A stretch of 64,000 nt of DNA from Microbacterium hominis NBRC 15708 (GTDB taxonomy: Bacteria; Actinomycetota; Actinomycetes; Actinomycetales; Microbacteriaceae): contig NZ_BCWI01000001.1 of the NCBI RefSeq assembly GCF_001592125.1, forward strand, positions 620,001-684,000, read 5' to 3'. How positions within the stretch are numbered: the stretch's first letter is position 1; the number at the start of each line of letters is the position of its first letter. Position numbers and translations under genes: made by a program. The notes under the pieces are model-generated. The model saw nothing but the letters and a program-made list of their open reading frames with translations, was not told where the DNA came from and searched no databases. Positions 17,945 to 27,041 of this stretch are shown here, piece after piece.

Positions 17945-18445
17945 TCAGTCGGCGCTCGTGACCGACTGGACGTCGCCGTCGCTGGTGAGGTTGACCAGAA
18001 GCACCTCGTCGGTGGCGTCCGGGTCGAGCGCGTACTCGAGCACGGCGAAGGGGTCGGAACCGCCGTGCTCGTCGGCGAGGATCGTCATGCTCACCAGCTG
18101 CAGCGAGCGGATGATGTCGATGTGCACGTCGCCGGAGATGTCGACGAGCACGTCCTCGAGGTCGTCTCCGAGGGTCTCCTGCTGTTGCAGCAGGTACTCC
18201 GTCACCTCGCTCGTGCGGTCGTCCAGCTCCGCCACCATGGCGTTCCGGGCCTGCAGGTCGATCTGCTCGAGCGCGTTGATCATGGCCGCGGCGACGTCGA
18301 GCGCGGCCGCGGACACGTCGTCCTGATCGGGCGCCGTGAGGTCCACCGTCACGCGCTGATCCGCGAAGTCGACCACCTCGGACCAGAAGATCGATCCGTC
18401 GGGCCCGGACTCCAGCAGTCCGAAGTAGTCGTGCTCGATCGCCAT
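17945..18445 (-). CDS. DUF2004-like protein
   Basis: 166 aa from ATG 18445; a TTG four codons upstream is possible. Very acidic. The N-terminal part has the pattern HDYFGLLESG...FWSEVVDFADQRVTVDL seen in DUF2004 proteins, and the remainder is helical with a QQQETLGDDLEDVL stretch. No catalytic motif, signal peptide or membrane segment. The family has no established role. It precedes ftsY on the minus strand by position but is transcribed after it. Confidence 0.6.
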   Translation of the reverse strand: MAIEHDYFGLLESGPDGSIFWSEVVDFADQRVTVDLTAPDQDDVSAAALDVAAAMINALEQIDLQARNAMVAELDDRTSEVTEYLLQQQETLGDDLEDVLVDISGDVHIDIIRSLQLVSMTILADEHGGSDPFAVLEYALDPDATDEVLLVNLTSDGDVQSVTSAD

Positions 18446-18493
18446 GTCCCTATGCAACCACCCTCGGCGCCCGTGCGCGACCCCGCGGCGTCA

Positions 18494-19366
18494 TCAGTCG
18501 ACGAGCGCGGCGGCGAAGACGTGCGGCGTGAAGCCGGTGAGGTCTCCGATGCCTTCGCCCTGTCCCAGGAGCTTCACGGGGATGCCGGTGCGCTCCTGCA
18601 CCGCCAGCACGAACCCGCCCTTCGCGGAGCCGTCGAGCTTGGTGATCACCAGTCCCGTGACGCCGGCGTGCTCGAGGAACGCCTCCGCCTGCATGACGCC
18701 GTTCTGTCCCGTCGTGGCGTCGAGGACGAGGAGCACCTCGCTGATGGGGGCCTGCTTCTCGATCACCCGACGGATCTTCGTCAGCTCGTCCATGAGGCCG
18801 CCCTTGGTGTGCAGGCGTCCCGCGGTGTCGACGAGCACGATCTCGGTGCCGTGGGCCTTCGCGTAGTCGATCGTCTGGAAGGCCACGGATGCCGGATCCT
18901 GCCCCTCCTGCTGCGGGCGGACGATCGTCGCTCCCCCGCGTTCGGCCCACGTCGCCAGCTGGTCGACGGCGGCGGCACGGAAGGTGTCCGCCGCGCCGAC
19001 GACGACGGAGCGTCCGTAGCGCTGCAGGAACTTCGCGAACTTGCCGATCGTGGTCGTCTTGCCCACGCCGTTGACGCCGACGACGAGCACCACCGCCGGG
19101 CGCTCCGTGAGCCGCAGCGTCGTGTCGAACTTCGCGAAGTGCTCTTCGAGGGTCTCCCTCAGCATCCGCTGCAGATCGCGCGGGTCGGTCGTGCGGAAGC
19201 GGTCGACCTTCTCGTGCAGTTCGTCGATGATGCGTTCGGTGATGTCAGGGCCGAAGTCCGCGGTCAGCAGTGCCGTCTCCAGGTCGTCCCAGGTGTTCTC
19301 GTCGATCGTGGGCTTGACGAACATGCCGCGCAGAGCGCGACCGAGCGACCAGGGATTCTCCGCCAT
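18494..19366 (-). CDS. ftsY: Signal recognition particle receptor FtsY
   Basis: 290 aa from ATG 19366. The N-terminal acidic A domain is very short, as in many Gram-positives, so the protein begins almost directly with the NG core. G-domain marks: GVNGVGKTTTIGKFAKF, DTFRAAAVDQL, VDTAGRLHTK, TKLDGSAKGGFVLAV and GQGEGIGDLTGF. It docks SRP-ribosome complexes at the membrane. Directly downstream of smc, separated by 34 bp. Confidence 0.97.
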   Translation of the reverse strand: MAENPWSLGRALRGMFVKPTIDENTWDDLETALLTADFGPDITERIIDELHEKVDRFRTTDPRDLQRMLRETLEEHFAKFDTTLRLTERPAVVLVVGVNGVGKTTTIGKFAKFLQRYGRSVVVGAADTFRAAAVDQLATWAERGGATIVRPQQEGQDPASVAFQTIDYAKAHGTEIVLVDTAGRLHTKGGLMDELTKIRRVIEKQAPISEVLLVLDATTGQNGVMQAEAFLEHAGVTGLVITKLDGSAKGGFVLAVQERTGIPVKLLGQGEGIGDLTGFTPHVFAAALVD

Positions 19367-19400
19367 GACTTCAGCCTAGATGCCCGCGCGGCGCACGCCG

Positions 19401-22400
19401 TCAGGCGCTCTCGCGCTCGCGCACCCGCTGGCCGACGACGGCGGAGACGCCGTCCTGACGCATGGAGACGCCGTAGAGGGCGTCGGCGATCTCCATCGTG
19501 CGCTTCTGGTGGGTGATCACGATCAGCTGGCTGGACGCGCGGAGTCGTTCGAACACGCCCAGGAGCCGGCCGAGGTTGGCGTCGTCGAGCGCCGCCTCGA
19601 CCTCGTCGAGGATGTAGAACGGGCTGGGCCTGGCCATGAAGATCGCCGTCAGGAGCGCCACCGCGGCGAGCGAGCGCTCACCGCCGGAGAGCAGCGACAG
19701 GCGTTCGATCTTCTTCCCCACGGGGCGTACGGCGACCTCGATGCCGGTCGTGAGCGGGTTGTCGGGGTCGGTCAGCGAGATGCTCCCGGAGCCTCCGGGG
19801 AAGAGGATCGGGAACACCTCGCCGAACGCGACGCGGGTGTCCTCGAACGCCGCGACGAAGATCGTCTGCATCCGCTCGTCGAGCTCGGCGATGATCGTCT
19901 GCAGATCGGAGCGCGTCTGCACCAGGTCGGCGAGCTGCTCCGTGAGGAACGCATGGCGCTGCTCGAGCGCCGCATACTCCTCGAGCGCGAGCGGGTTCAC
20001 CCTGCCCAGCTGCACGAGCTTGCGTTCGGCCTCCTGGAGGCGCTTTCGCTGCGCGGCACGGTCGTACGTCTCCGGCGGTGCGTCATCCCCGGTGGGGATC
20101 GGCACGTCGGGACCGTATTCCGCGACGAGAATATTCTCGTCCAGGCTCAGTTCGGAGGCGACCCGCTCGAGCAGGCTCGTCACGTGGAGGCGCTTCTCGT
20201 GCATCTGGAGCTCGAGGCCGTGGACGCTCTCGGTGAGACGGCTGAGGCGTTCGCGGACGGTCGCCTCCTCCGCCCGGAGGGTCGTGAGCTCCGCGGTCAA
20301 CGCGGTGCGCGCCTGCTCGGCGAGCTGCAGCTCCACGCGAGCCTGCGTCACAGACCGGTCGACCGAGTCGAGCACGGGAGGCAGCGCGTCGGCGACGTCG
20401 GCGGCGAGCTCCCGCTGCGCACGGCGGATCACGGCGCGACGCGCGGCCTCTGCCGCCGCGGCGCGCTCCCGCTCGCGCTGACGCACCAGCTGATCGACGC
20501 GGGCCTCACCCGCCCGTACCCGTTCGCGGAGCGTCTCGACGTCGAGACGGGCACGCATCTCCCGGTCGCGCGCGGCCTCGAGGGCGTCGAGGAGACCGTC
20601 GCGCGCGGAGGCGTCGAGCATCGGGCGGGGTGCCTGCTGTGCGCTCTCCAGCGCGTCGTTCGCCGCACGCGCCGCCTTCTCGGCATCCGCGACGGCGGCC
20701 GACGCCTGCGCGAGGCCCGCCTCGAGGCGTTCGCACTCCGCGACGGCCGCCTCGTGGCGCACCGTCGCACGATTGACCTGCTCGGTGTGGGCGGCGAGGG
20801 CGGCGTCGTGCTCCCTGAGGCTCTGCAGCGCGTCGCGGGTGCGGGTGCGCGCCGCGTTCCACCCGTCCTGCGCCTCGGCCAGGGCTTCGCGCAGCGAGTC
20901 GGCGACCACGGTGATCTCCGACAGGCGCTCCGCGGCCGCGTCGCGCTCGGCGGCCAGCTCCAGGCGGGACCGGCCGGCGCCCGACCCGGCCCGCATCGTG
21001 TACTCGGTCACCACCTCGCCGAGACGGGTGACGACGGTCACGGGCAGACCGCCGTTCGCCGCCGCCAGAGCGCGTCCGGCGGCGTGCGCGGAGTCGAGGT
21101 CCTCGACGATGGCGACCCTCGACAGGATGCCGAGGATGCCGTCGGGGGCGGTGACGACGTCCCGGGCGCTCACCGCCGCGATGCCGGCGACGGCCAGAGC
21201 GGATCCGGCGGAGAGATCGGCGACGGCGATGTCGACCCGCCCGAGATCGGCGGCGCCCGCGGCACGCGCGAGCGCGACGGCCGCTTCCACGTCGTCGACG
21301 AGCACGCCCTCGGCGAGGGCGCCGAGGGCGGCCGCGATCGCCGCCTCGTAGCCCGGGCGCACCTTCACGTCGTCACCGACGAGGCCGCGGATGCCGGTGC
21401 CACCGCGGGCGATGAGCTCGGCCGCGGCGTTGCGCACGTCGAGCGCGCGCCCGAGAGCCGCGGTCTGGGCCGTGAGCGACTCGCGCTCCCGCTCCGACGC
21501 GTGCAGGCGCTCGCGCAACGCGGTCACCTCGTTCTCCGCCGTCGTCGCGTCGCGCTGCGCACGCTCGTACGCGGCGGTGTGCTCGGCCGAGGAGCCTTCC
21601 GCGGAGAGATCGGGATCCACCCCGGCGAGCACCTCGGCCGCCTCCGATCGCCGCGCGAGCGCCGCATCCAGGGCACGCTGCTGACGCTCGACCGCCGCGC
21701 GCACGGCGTCGAGGCGAGACGCGGCGGCATCCGCGGCACCGCGCAGCTTCGTGAGACGCATGTCGTGGGCCGAGACCAGAGCGCTCTGCGCGGCGATGTC
21801 GGCGTCCAGCGCGTCGAGCTCGGCGCGGGCGCGCATCACGTCGCGCGCCGCCGCCTCCGCGGCATCCTGAGCACCGCCCAGGCCCGCGGAGATCTCGTCG
21901 ATCTCGGCGCGCGCCTCATCGATCGCGGACTGGCTGACGGTCGCCACCTCGATGCCGAGTGTGCCGTCGTCCTCCAGGAGCGCCAGCCGCTGGCCGGCCA
22001 GGGAGAAGAGTCCGCGCAGGCGCTCCTGCACGCGTTCGAGGCCGAAGGCGACGGCCCGGGCGCCGTCGACGGCCTCGGAACGCTGCTGGGCCTCCAGCGC
22101 GTCGATCCGCAGCTTCAGCTGCTCGGACGAGTCCTGGAGCACGAGCCGCTCCGCGCTGCGTTCCTGCTCGTTGCGGGCGTGGTCGGCCAGCTGCGCCCGC
22201 AGCCCCACGAGTTCGTCGGCGAACAGGCGCGCCTTCGCGTCACGCACGACCGCGGCGATCGTCGCGGCCTCTCGGGCGATCTCGGCCTGCTTCCCGAGCG
22301 GCTTGAGCTGCCGGCGCAGCTCGCCCGCGAGGTCGCTCAACCGCGTCAGGTTCGCTTCCATCGCCTCGAGCTTGCGGAGCGTCTTCTCCTTGCGCCGGCG

Positions 22401-22910
22401 GTGCTTGAGGATGCCCGCGGCTTCCTCGATGAAGCCGCGCCGGTCCTCCGGACTCGCCTGCAGCACGCTGTCGAGCCGGCCCTGGCCGACGATGACGTGC
22501 ATCTCGCGTCCGAGCCCCGAGTCGCTGAGCAGCTCCTGCACGTCGAGGAGGCGACAGCCGACCCCGTTGATGGCGTACTCGCTCGTGCCGTTGCGGAAGA
22601 GGGTGCGGCTGATGGTCACTTCGCTGTACTCGATCGGCAGCGCGCCGTCGCTGTTGTCGATCGTCAGCTGCACCTCGGCACGGCCGAGGGGTCCGCGGGT
22701 GGAGGTCCCGGCGAAGATGACGTCTTCCATCTTGCCGCCGCGGAGGGTCTTCGCCCCCTGCTCGCCCATCACCCAGGCCAGGGCGTCGACGACGTTCGAC
22801 TTCCCCGACCCGTTGGGGCCGACGATGCAGGTCACACCGGGCTCGAGTGCGAAGGTGGTCGGCTGCGCGAACGACTTGAAGCCCTTGAGCGTCAGGCTCT
22901 TCAGGTGCAT
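19401..22910 (-). CDS. smc: Chromosome segregation protein SMC
   Basis: 1169 aa from ATG 22910 (MHLKSLTLKGFKSFA); the longer open frame to 23285 lies over a divergent promoter and small ORF and is rejected. Walker A GPNGSGKSNVVDAL is at about 32-39 of the N-terminal head. Two long coiled coils flank a hinge near residues 500-660 (GIRGLVGDDVKVRPGYEAAI). The C-terminal head has the signature LSGGERSLAAVALL and Walker B YILDEVEAALDD. It forms condensin with ScpA/ScpB, whose genes are not in this window. Followed by ftsY. Confidence 0.97.
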   Translation of the reverse strand: MHLKSLTLKGFKSFAQPTTFALEPGVTCIVGPNGSGKSNVVDALAWVMGEQGAKTLRGGKMEDVIFAGTSTRGPLGRAEVQLTIDNSDGALPIEYSEVTISRTLFRNGTSEYAINGVGCRLLDVQELLSDSGLGREMHVIVGQGRLDSVLQASPEDRRGFIEEAAGILKHRRRKEKTLRKLEAMEANLTRLSDLAGELRRQLKPLGKQAEIAREAATIAAVVRDAKARLFADELVGLRAQLADHARNEQERSAERLVLQDSSEQLKLRIDALEAQQRSEAVDGARAVAFGLERVQERLRGLFSLAGQRLALLEDDGTLGIEVATVSQSAIDEARAEIDEISAGLGGAQDAAEAAARDVMRARAELDALDADIAAQSALVSAHDMRLTKLRGAADAAASRLDAVRAAVERQQRALDAALARRSEAAEVLAGVDPDLSAEGSSAEHTAAYERAQRDATTAENEVTALRERLHASERERESLTAQTAALGRALDVRNAAAELIARGGTGIRGLVGDDVKVRPGYEAAIAAALGALAEGVLVDDVEAAVALARAAGAADLGRVDIAVADLSAGSALAVAGIAAVSARDVVTAPDGILGILSRVAIVEDLDSAHAAGRALAAANGGLPVTVVTRLGEVVTEYTMRAGSGAGRSRLELAAERDAAAERLSEITVVADSLREALAEAQDGWNAARTRTRDALQSLREHDAALAAHTEQVNRATVRHEAAVAECERLEAGLAQASAAVADAEKAARAANDALESAQQAPRPMLDASARDGLLDALEAARDREMRARLDVETLRERVRAGEARVDQLVRQRERERAAAAEAARRAVIRRAQRELAADVADALPPVLDSVDRSVTQARVELQLAEQARTALTAELTTLRAEEATVRERLSRLTESVHGLELQMHEKRLHVTSLLERVASELSLDENILVAEYGPDVPIPTGDDAPPETYDRAAQRKRLQEAERKLVQLGRVNPLALEEYAALEQRHAFLTEQLADLVQTRSDLQTIIAELDERMQTIFVAAFEDTRVAFGEVFPILFPGGSGSISLTDPDNPLTTGIEVAVRPVGKKIERLSLLSGGERSLAAVALLTAIFMARPSPFYILDEVEAALDDANLGRLLGVFERLRASSQLIVITHQKRTMEIADALYGVSMRQDGVSAVVGQRVRERESA

Positions 22911-22972
22911 TCGGGCGTCCTCCAGGGGTGGGTGTGCGAACCACGCTATCGGAACGACACGCGAACGCCGGC

Positions 22973-23002
22973 TTGACGCGCGACGAGAACAGCCGCTATC
23001 GT
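22973..23002 (+). promoter_or_regulatory. Sigma-70-like promoter for the small-ORF/GNAT unit
   Basis: TTGACG (22973-22978) and TATCGT (22997-23002) are separated by 18 bp and lie about 40 bp upstream of a consensus SD and ATG at 23042. It is divergent from smc. This is one of the clearest housekeeping promoter matches in the window. Confidence 0.55.
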
Positions 23003-23041
23003 CACAGATCGCGTCTGAAGTCGAGAAAGGAGGTCCCCGAC

Positions 23042-23149
23042 ATGATTCGTTTGAACGCCACCGGCAGCGCCGCATTCGCGATGCGCGCCCTTCCGTTCCG
23101 TGAGCCGACGGGGACCGTCTCCTTCGACGCCTTCCGCGGCGTCTGCTGA
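23042..23149 (+). CDS. Small ORF, 35 aa, with near-consensus ribosome-binding site
   Basis: ATG 23042 is preceded by AAAGGAGG at ideal spacing, a stronger SD than almost any gene here. The peptide starts MIRLNATGSAAF and ends FDAFRGVC, with no membrane segment and no obvious signal. I do not recognise it. It lies directly downstream of the TTGACG-TATCGT promoter and upstream of a second small ORF, a hairpin and a GNAT gene, so it may be a leader peptide or a genuine microprotein. Confidence 0.55.
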   Translation: MIRLNATGSAAFAMRALPFREPTGTVSFDAFRGVC

Positions 23150-23302
23150 CGCGAACACAGGAGAACTCCGCCCGCCACGCGGGCGAGAGCGACCTCGCGC
23201 AGTCCTCCGGCACCGACGTCCACGTTGCGTGTGCCCACCGCCGTAGCCCGGCCAGACACCTGCCCTCGCGCGCATCTGCGCGCACTCACCGAAAGCACCA
23301 CG

Positions 23303-23434
23303 ATGCATACCTTCATCGCGTCGGTTCTGCACGCCAACGATCCCGAACGCCGCCGCATCCGTCTCGCCGAGCGCGAGCGCGAGCAGCGCGAGCTCGAATG
23401 GCAGCGCCGCCGACAGATCCTTCCGTATCTCTGA
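23303..23434 (+). CDS. Small charged helical protein, 43 aa
   Basis: ATG 23303; no strong SD is visible, so translation may depend on the upstream mRNA. After a short hydrophobic start (MHTFIASVLHA) the rest is a highly charged predicted helix (DPERRRIRLAEREREQREL) that ends in QILPYL. A GC-rich hairpin starts 8 bp after the stop. Not recognised; the pattern suggests a small nucleic-acid- or protein-binding peptide, but this is inference. Confidence 0.5.
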   Translation: MHTFIASVLHANDPERRRIRLAEREREQRELEWQRRRQILPYL

Positions 23435-23441
23435 CCCGCGC

Positions 23442-23470
23442 CCGGGGGCGACGACGACCGTCGCCCCCGG
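23442..23470 (+). terminator. Terminator or attenuator hairpin before the GNAT gene
   Basis: A perfect 12-bp stem (23442-23453 with 23459-23470, CCGGGGGCGACG/CGTCGCCCCCGG) with a 5-nt loop lies between the 43-aa ORF and the SD of the GNAT gene. No T-run follows. Its position suggests partial termination that sets the ratio of small ORFs to GNAT mRNA. Confidence 0.6.
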
Positions 23471-23492
23471 CCCTCACCACCAAGGAGAGAAC

Positions 23493-24578
23493 ATGACCAC
23501 CACCGCCGCGGGGCTCCGCTTCCGCCCCTTGAACGTCCCGACATCGATGAGCGGTGACGACGCTGCCGACTTCCGCGAGTTCACCCGGGTGCGCAACCTC
23601 GTCTACCGCGAGATCGCCGGCAACGACGACGACGCGCTGACGCCGGAGGAGCTGCTCCCCCACTACCAGCCGGATCCGGACGAGATCCGCATCGCCTGGA
23701 TGGCGCTGTCCGACGGCGAGGTCGTCGGCCGTGTCGGCATCGACATCCCGCTCGAGAGCGGGTCGCGCAACGCCTTCTGGCTGGTGGAGCTGCTCGCCGC
23801 GCACCACGGGCGCGGCATCGGTTCCGCCGGCTACGCGCTCATCGAAGAGGCGGCGCGCGCACACGGGCGCACCGTCCTGCAGTCGTGGGCACAGCATCCC
23901 GACGCCGCGGGCGAGCGCCTGCAGGCGCCGACCGGGTTCGGCTCGATCCCGAAGGACCACGCGGCGCGCTTCTACCTGCGCCACGGCTACGCCCTCGAGC
24001 AGATCGAGCGTCAGAGCGAACTCGATCTGCCCGCGAGCGACGCCACGGTGGCCCGGCTCCTCGACGAGGCGGCCTCGGCGTCGGCGGGCTATCGCGTCGT
24101 GCAGTGGCAGGCGCCGACACCGGCGGAGTACGCCGAGGGGTTCGCCTGGATGAAGTCGCGCATGTCCACGGACGCCCCCAGCGCCGATCTCGAGTTCGAC
24201 GAGGAGGTGTGGGATGCCGAGCGTCTCGCGCGTCACGATGCGAAGTACGCCGAGTCGGGTCGCATCAAGCTCGTGACCGCTGCCCAGCACATCGGCACCG
24301 GCGCGCTCGTGGCCTTCAACGAGCTCGTGCTCGGCACCGATCCGACCGGGCCCAGCCACCAGGAGGATACCCTCGTGCTCCGTGAGCACCGGGGACACAA
24401 GCTCGGTCAGCTGGTCAAGTGCGCCGGTCTGCGGACCTGGCGCAGCGAGATCGCCCCGGCATCCCCGAAGGTCATCACCTACAACGCCGAGGAGAACCGG
24501 CCGATGCTGGACATCAACGAGGCCATCGGCTTCGTGCCGGTGGCCTACAACGGGGCGTGGAAGAAGGTGCTCGCGTGA
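23493..24578 (+). CDS. Tandem GNAT-family acetyltransferase
   Basis: 361 aa from ATG 23493 with AAGGAG. Two GNAT units are visible: the N-terminal one with VGRVGIDIPLE and the acetyl-CoA loop HHGRGIGSAGYALIEEA (near 105-121), and a second, with VAFNELVLG and VLREHRGHKLGQLVKCAGL (near 295). Two-domain architecture resembles mycothiol synthase and related enzymes, but the sequence is not clearly MshD. It probably acetylates a small amine or an N-terminus with acetyl-CoA. The upstream small ORFs and hairpin suggest a regulated unit. Convergent with mutM. Confidence 0.85.
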   Translation: MTTTAAGLRFRPLNVPTSMSGDDAADFREFTRVRNLVYREIAGNDDDALTPEELLPHYQPDPDEIRIAWMALSDGEVVGRVGIDIPLESGSRNAFWLVELLAAHHGRGIGSAGYALIEEAARAHGRTVLQSWAQHPDAAGERLQAPTGFGSIPKDHAARFYLRHGYALEQIERQSELDLPASDATVARLLDEAASASAGYRVVQWQAPTPAEYAEGFAWMKSRMSTDAPSADLEFDEEVWDAERLARHDAKYAESGRIKLVTAAQHIGTGALVAFNELVLGTDPTGPSHQEDTLVLREHRGHKLGQLVKCAGLRTWRSEIAPASPKVITYNAEENRPMLDINEAIGFVPVAYNGAWKKVLA

Positions 24579-24597
24579 GTCGCCGGGTCGGCGCCGC

Positions 24598-25527
24598 TCA
24601 TCGCAGCGGCGCCGACCCGGTGGGGCGCTGGCACCGCGGACAGTAGTGGCTGGACCGGTTCATGAACGAGTCCCGCACGATCGGGCGGCCGCACCGCGGA
24701 CACGGCAGGCCGTCCCGGCCGTAGGCGTTGAGCGAGTGCGCGAAGTAGCCGGCCTGGCCGTTCACATTGACGTACTGCGCGTCGAAGCTCGTGCCGCCTT
24801 CCGCGAGCGCCTTCAGCAGTACCGCGCGCACCTCGGCGAACAGGCGGCGCACCGCGCGGACGCTGAGGGCATCGCCCGGCGTCTCGGGATGGATGCGGGC
24901 CGCCCACAGCGCCTCGTCCGCATAGATGTTGCCGATGCCGCTGACCACGGTCTGATCCAGGAGGATCCGCTTGACCGCCGAACGCTTCGCGCGCACCCGG
25001 GCGATGACCGCGGCCTCGTCGAAGGCGTCGTCGAGCGGATCGCGGCCGATGTGGACCACCTGCGAGGGGACGAGCGCCTCGTCGCTCCCCCATCCCCCGA
25101 CGCGCCCGTCGGCCGTGGGCACCAGATCGTCGATCGCCAACGAGCCGAAGGTCCGCTGATCGGCGAACACGACGGCCAGGTCGCCGTGATCCGGGTGATG
25201 GACGTCCAGGCGTACCCGCTCGTGCCGTTCCACCAGGGCACCGGATGCCCGGAGAAGCATCTGTCCGCTCATCCCGAGGTGGGCGATGACGGCGCCGCGA
25301 GGGGCGTCGTCGGCGGACGCCGGAGCCAGCGGCATCCAGAGGAACTTGCCGCGTCGCGCGACGCCGGTGATCAGGCGGCCGGTCAACGCGCGTTCGAAAG
25401 AGCCGGCATCGCCGTCGTGACGCGTCAGCGCGCGGGCATCGCGCGCGTCCACCGCGACGATGCGCGCCCCGACCACCGCCGGTGCGAGACCGGCGCGGAC
25501 GACCTCGACCTCGGGAAGCTCAGGCAC
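24598..25527 (-). CDS. mutM: Formamidopyrimidine-DNA glycosylase MutM (Fpg)
   Basis: 309 aa from GTG 25527, overlapping the rnc stop by 8 bp. The N-terminus, after removal of Met, is PELPEVEVV with the catalytic Pro1 and Glu2. The HLGMSGQ loop, VVSGIGNIYADEALW (helix-two-turn-helix) and the C-terminal zinc finger (CPRCGRPI...YCPRCQ) are intact. It excises 8-oxoguanine and formamidopyrimidines and nicks the strand. Directly downstream of rnc as in most actinobacteria. Confidence 0.97.
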   Translation of the reverse strand: MPELPEVEVVRAGLAPAVVGARIVAVDARDARALTRHDGDAGSFERALTGRLITGVARRGKFLWMPLAPASADDAPRGAVIAHLGMSGQMLLRASGALVERHERVRLDVHHPDHGDLAVVFADQRTFGSLAIDDLVPTADGRVGGWGSDEALVPSQVVHIGRDPLDDAFDEAAVIARVRAKRSAVKRILLDQTVVSGIGNIYADEALWAARIHPETPGDALSVRAVRRLFAEVRAVLLKALAEGGTSFDAQYVNVNGQAGYFAHSLNAYGRDGLPCPRCGRPIVRDSFMNRSSHYCPRCQRPTGSAPLR

Positions 25528-26212
25528 GTTCGCTGAGCGTGCGCCACAGGGTGAGCGCCGCGGCCATCTCGGCCTGCTTCTTGCTCGATCCCGCTCCTCG
25601 GCCGGCGGTGTCTCCGACGGACACGGTGGCGGTGAAGACGCGGTTGTGGTCGGGGCCCTCGGCCGCGATCTCGTAGACCGGGGGCGTGAGCCCGAGACGC
25701 GCGGCCAGTTCCTGGAGGCTCGTCTTCGGGTCCATCGCCGCGCCGTACCGGTCGGGATCGGCCATCAACGGCTGCACGAGCCGCAGCACGAGCGCGGTGG
25801 CCGCGTCCGGACCCGCCGAGAGGTAGGTGGCACCGATGACGGCTTCCATCGTGTCGGCGAGGATGGAGTCCTTGTCGCGTCCGCCGGTCTGGTCCTCGCC
25901 GCGGCCCAGGCGGAGATGCCCGCCGAGCCCGATACCGCGCGCGACCTCGGCCAGGGCGACCGTCGAGACGACGCTCGCCCGGCGCTTGGCGAGGGCGCCT
26001 TCCTCGAGGTCGGGGTGCGCGACGAACAGATGCACCGTCACGGCCTGACCGAGGATCGAGTCGCCGAGGAATTCGAGCCGCTCGTTGTGCGGCACGCCGC
26101 CGTTCTCATACGCGAACGAGCGGTGCGTGAGCGCAACCGACAGAAGCTCGGGGTCGATGTCGACCCCGAGCTTGTCGGTGAGCACACGGTGCTCGATCAC
26201 GGCATCCGCCAT
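25520..26212 (-). CDS. rnc: Ribonuclease III
   Basis: 230 aa. The signature NERLEFLGDS (about 43-52) and the catalytic Glu in DTMEAVIGATYL are present. The C-terminal dsRNA-binding domain ends with GAGSSKKQAEMAAALTLW. It matures rRNA and cuts double-stranded RNA. The order rpmF-rnc-mutM is the normal actinobacterial one; smc normally follows, but here it lies 2 kb away beyond the GNAT gene. Confidence 0.97.
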   Translation of the reverse strand: MADAVIEHRVLTDKLGVDIDPELLSVALTHRSFAYENGGVPHNERLEFLGDSILGQAVTVHLFVAHPDLEEGALAKRRASVVSTVALAEVARGIGLGGHLRLGRGEDQTGGRDKDSILADTMEAVIGATYLSAGPDAATALVLRLVQPLMADPDRYGAAMDPKTSLQELAARLGLTPPVYEIAAEGPDHNRVFTATVSVGDTAGRGAGSSKKQAEMAAALTLWRTLSERA

Positions 26213-26228
26213 CAGATGGCCGCCGCGA

Positions 26229-26438
26229 TCAGATGTCGGCGACCTTGCGGCCCTTGTACTCGAGGAACAGCTCGGTGCCCTGCGAGTCGGTGACGACCTT
26301 CGCCTGGTGCGGGCGGCTGTAGACGACCTTGCCGTTCTCGACGGTCTTGACGAGCGTGGGGGCCTCGGCCTTCCACTGCGCGCGACGCGAACGAGTGTTG
26401 GAGCGGGAGACCTTCCGCTTCGGGGGGTTACCTGCCAT
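26229..26438 (-). CDS. rpmF: 50S ribosomal protein L32 (Cys-less form)
   Basis: 69 aa from ATG 26438. Starts [19 protein letters not shown] as in actinobacterial L32. There are no cysteines, so the zinc-ribbon (C+) form is replaced by the zinc-independent (C-) form; a C+ copy may exist elsewhere. It sits immediately downstream of the DUF177 gene with 2 nt between them. Confidence 0.96.
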   Translation of the reverse strand: MAGNPPKRKVSRSNTRSRRAQWKAEAPTLVKTVENGKVVYSRPHQAKVVTDSQGTELFLEYKGRKVADI

Positions 26439-26440
26439 GG

Positions 26441-27007
26441 CTAGCTCTTCTCTGTGTCGGTGACGACAGGGCGCGGAGCCTCGTCGTCAGGGTCTGGGGT
26501 GAGGGCCTTCAGCGCGGCCCAGCGCTCGTCGATCGGGATCTCCGGCGCGGTTCCTGCGGCCAGCTTCTCGCCCGTGACGGGGTCGAGCCCCGGGCAGTCC
26601 GGCTGGCACACCGGCTGGAACGGAAGCGAGAGGACGATCGCATCCCTGACCGGAGTTTCAAGATCCACGTGGTCGTCTTGAACCTCGAAGTCGATCGCTT
26701 CCGTGCCAGGATACCCGAAGAGCTCCTGAATCTCGACTTCGACAGGCTGGACGATGTCGGTGAGGCACCGCCCGCAGACGCCGGAGTACGCGGTGTCGAT
26801 CTCCGCCGTGACGAGGATGCCTTCGTGCACCGACTCCAGACGCACCGCCAGATCGATGGGCTCGCCCTGCGCGATGGAGACGAGTCCTTCGCCCCATTTC
26901 GCCGGTGCGGGGACCTCGACGTCGAACTCACGCATCTCTCCCGCGCGATGGGCGATGTCCCGGACGGGGAAGACGAACGGACCGCTCACATGCTTTCTGA
27001 CCACCAC
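26441..27007 (-). CDS. DUF177 (YceD-like) 23S rRNA accumulation protein
   Basis: 188 aa from GTG 27007. The conserved cysteines appear as GVCGRCL and CQPDCPGL, with the block ELFGYPG before [16 protein letters not shown]. Bacterial DUF177 proteins, paired with rpmF, are linked to 23S rRNA accumulation. The start is uncertain because several GTGs precede the first conserved residues. Its stop is 2 nt from rpmF, so the pair is co-expressed. Confidence 0.92.
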   Translation of the reverse strand: MVVRKHVSGPFVFPVRDIAHRAGEMREFDVEVPAPAKWGEGLVSIAQGEPIDLAVRLESVHEGILVTAEIDTAYSGVCGRCLTDIVQPVEVEIQELFGYPGTEAIDFEVQDDHVDLETPVRDAIVLSLPFQPVCQPDCPGLDPVTGEKLAAGTAPEIPIDERWAALKALTPDPDDEAPRPVVTDTEKS

Positions 27008-27041
27008 GCAATGCTAGTCGTCCGTGCGCCCGAGAGGGCCG

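Noticed and set aside
19380..22976. 1198-aa open frame antisense to smc
   Set aside because: GC-rich third positions keep the antisense frame open; composition is Arg/Leu/Val/Gly-heavy with no domain, and smc on the other strand is unmistakable.
23042..23149. Histidine/tryptophan-type attenuator leader peptide
   Set aside because: No run of one amino acid codon is present in the 35-aa ORF, so classical attenuation is not supported even though the layout is leader-like.
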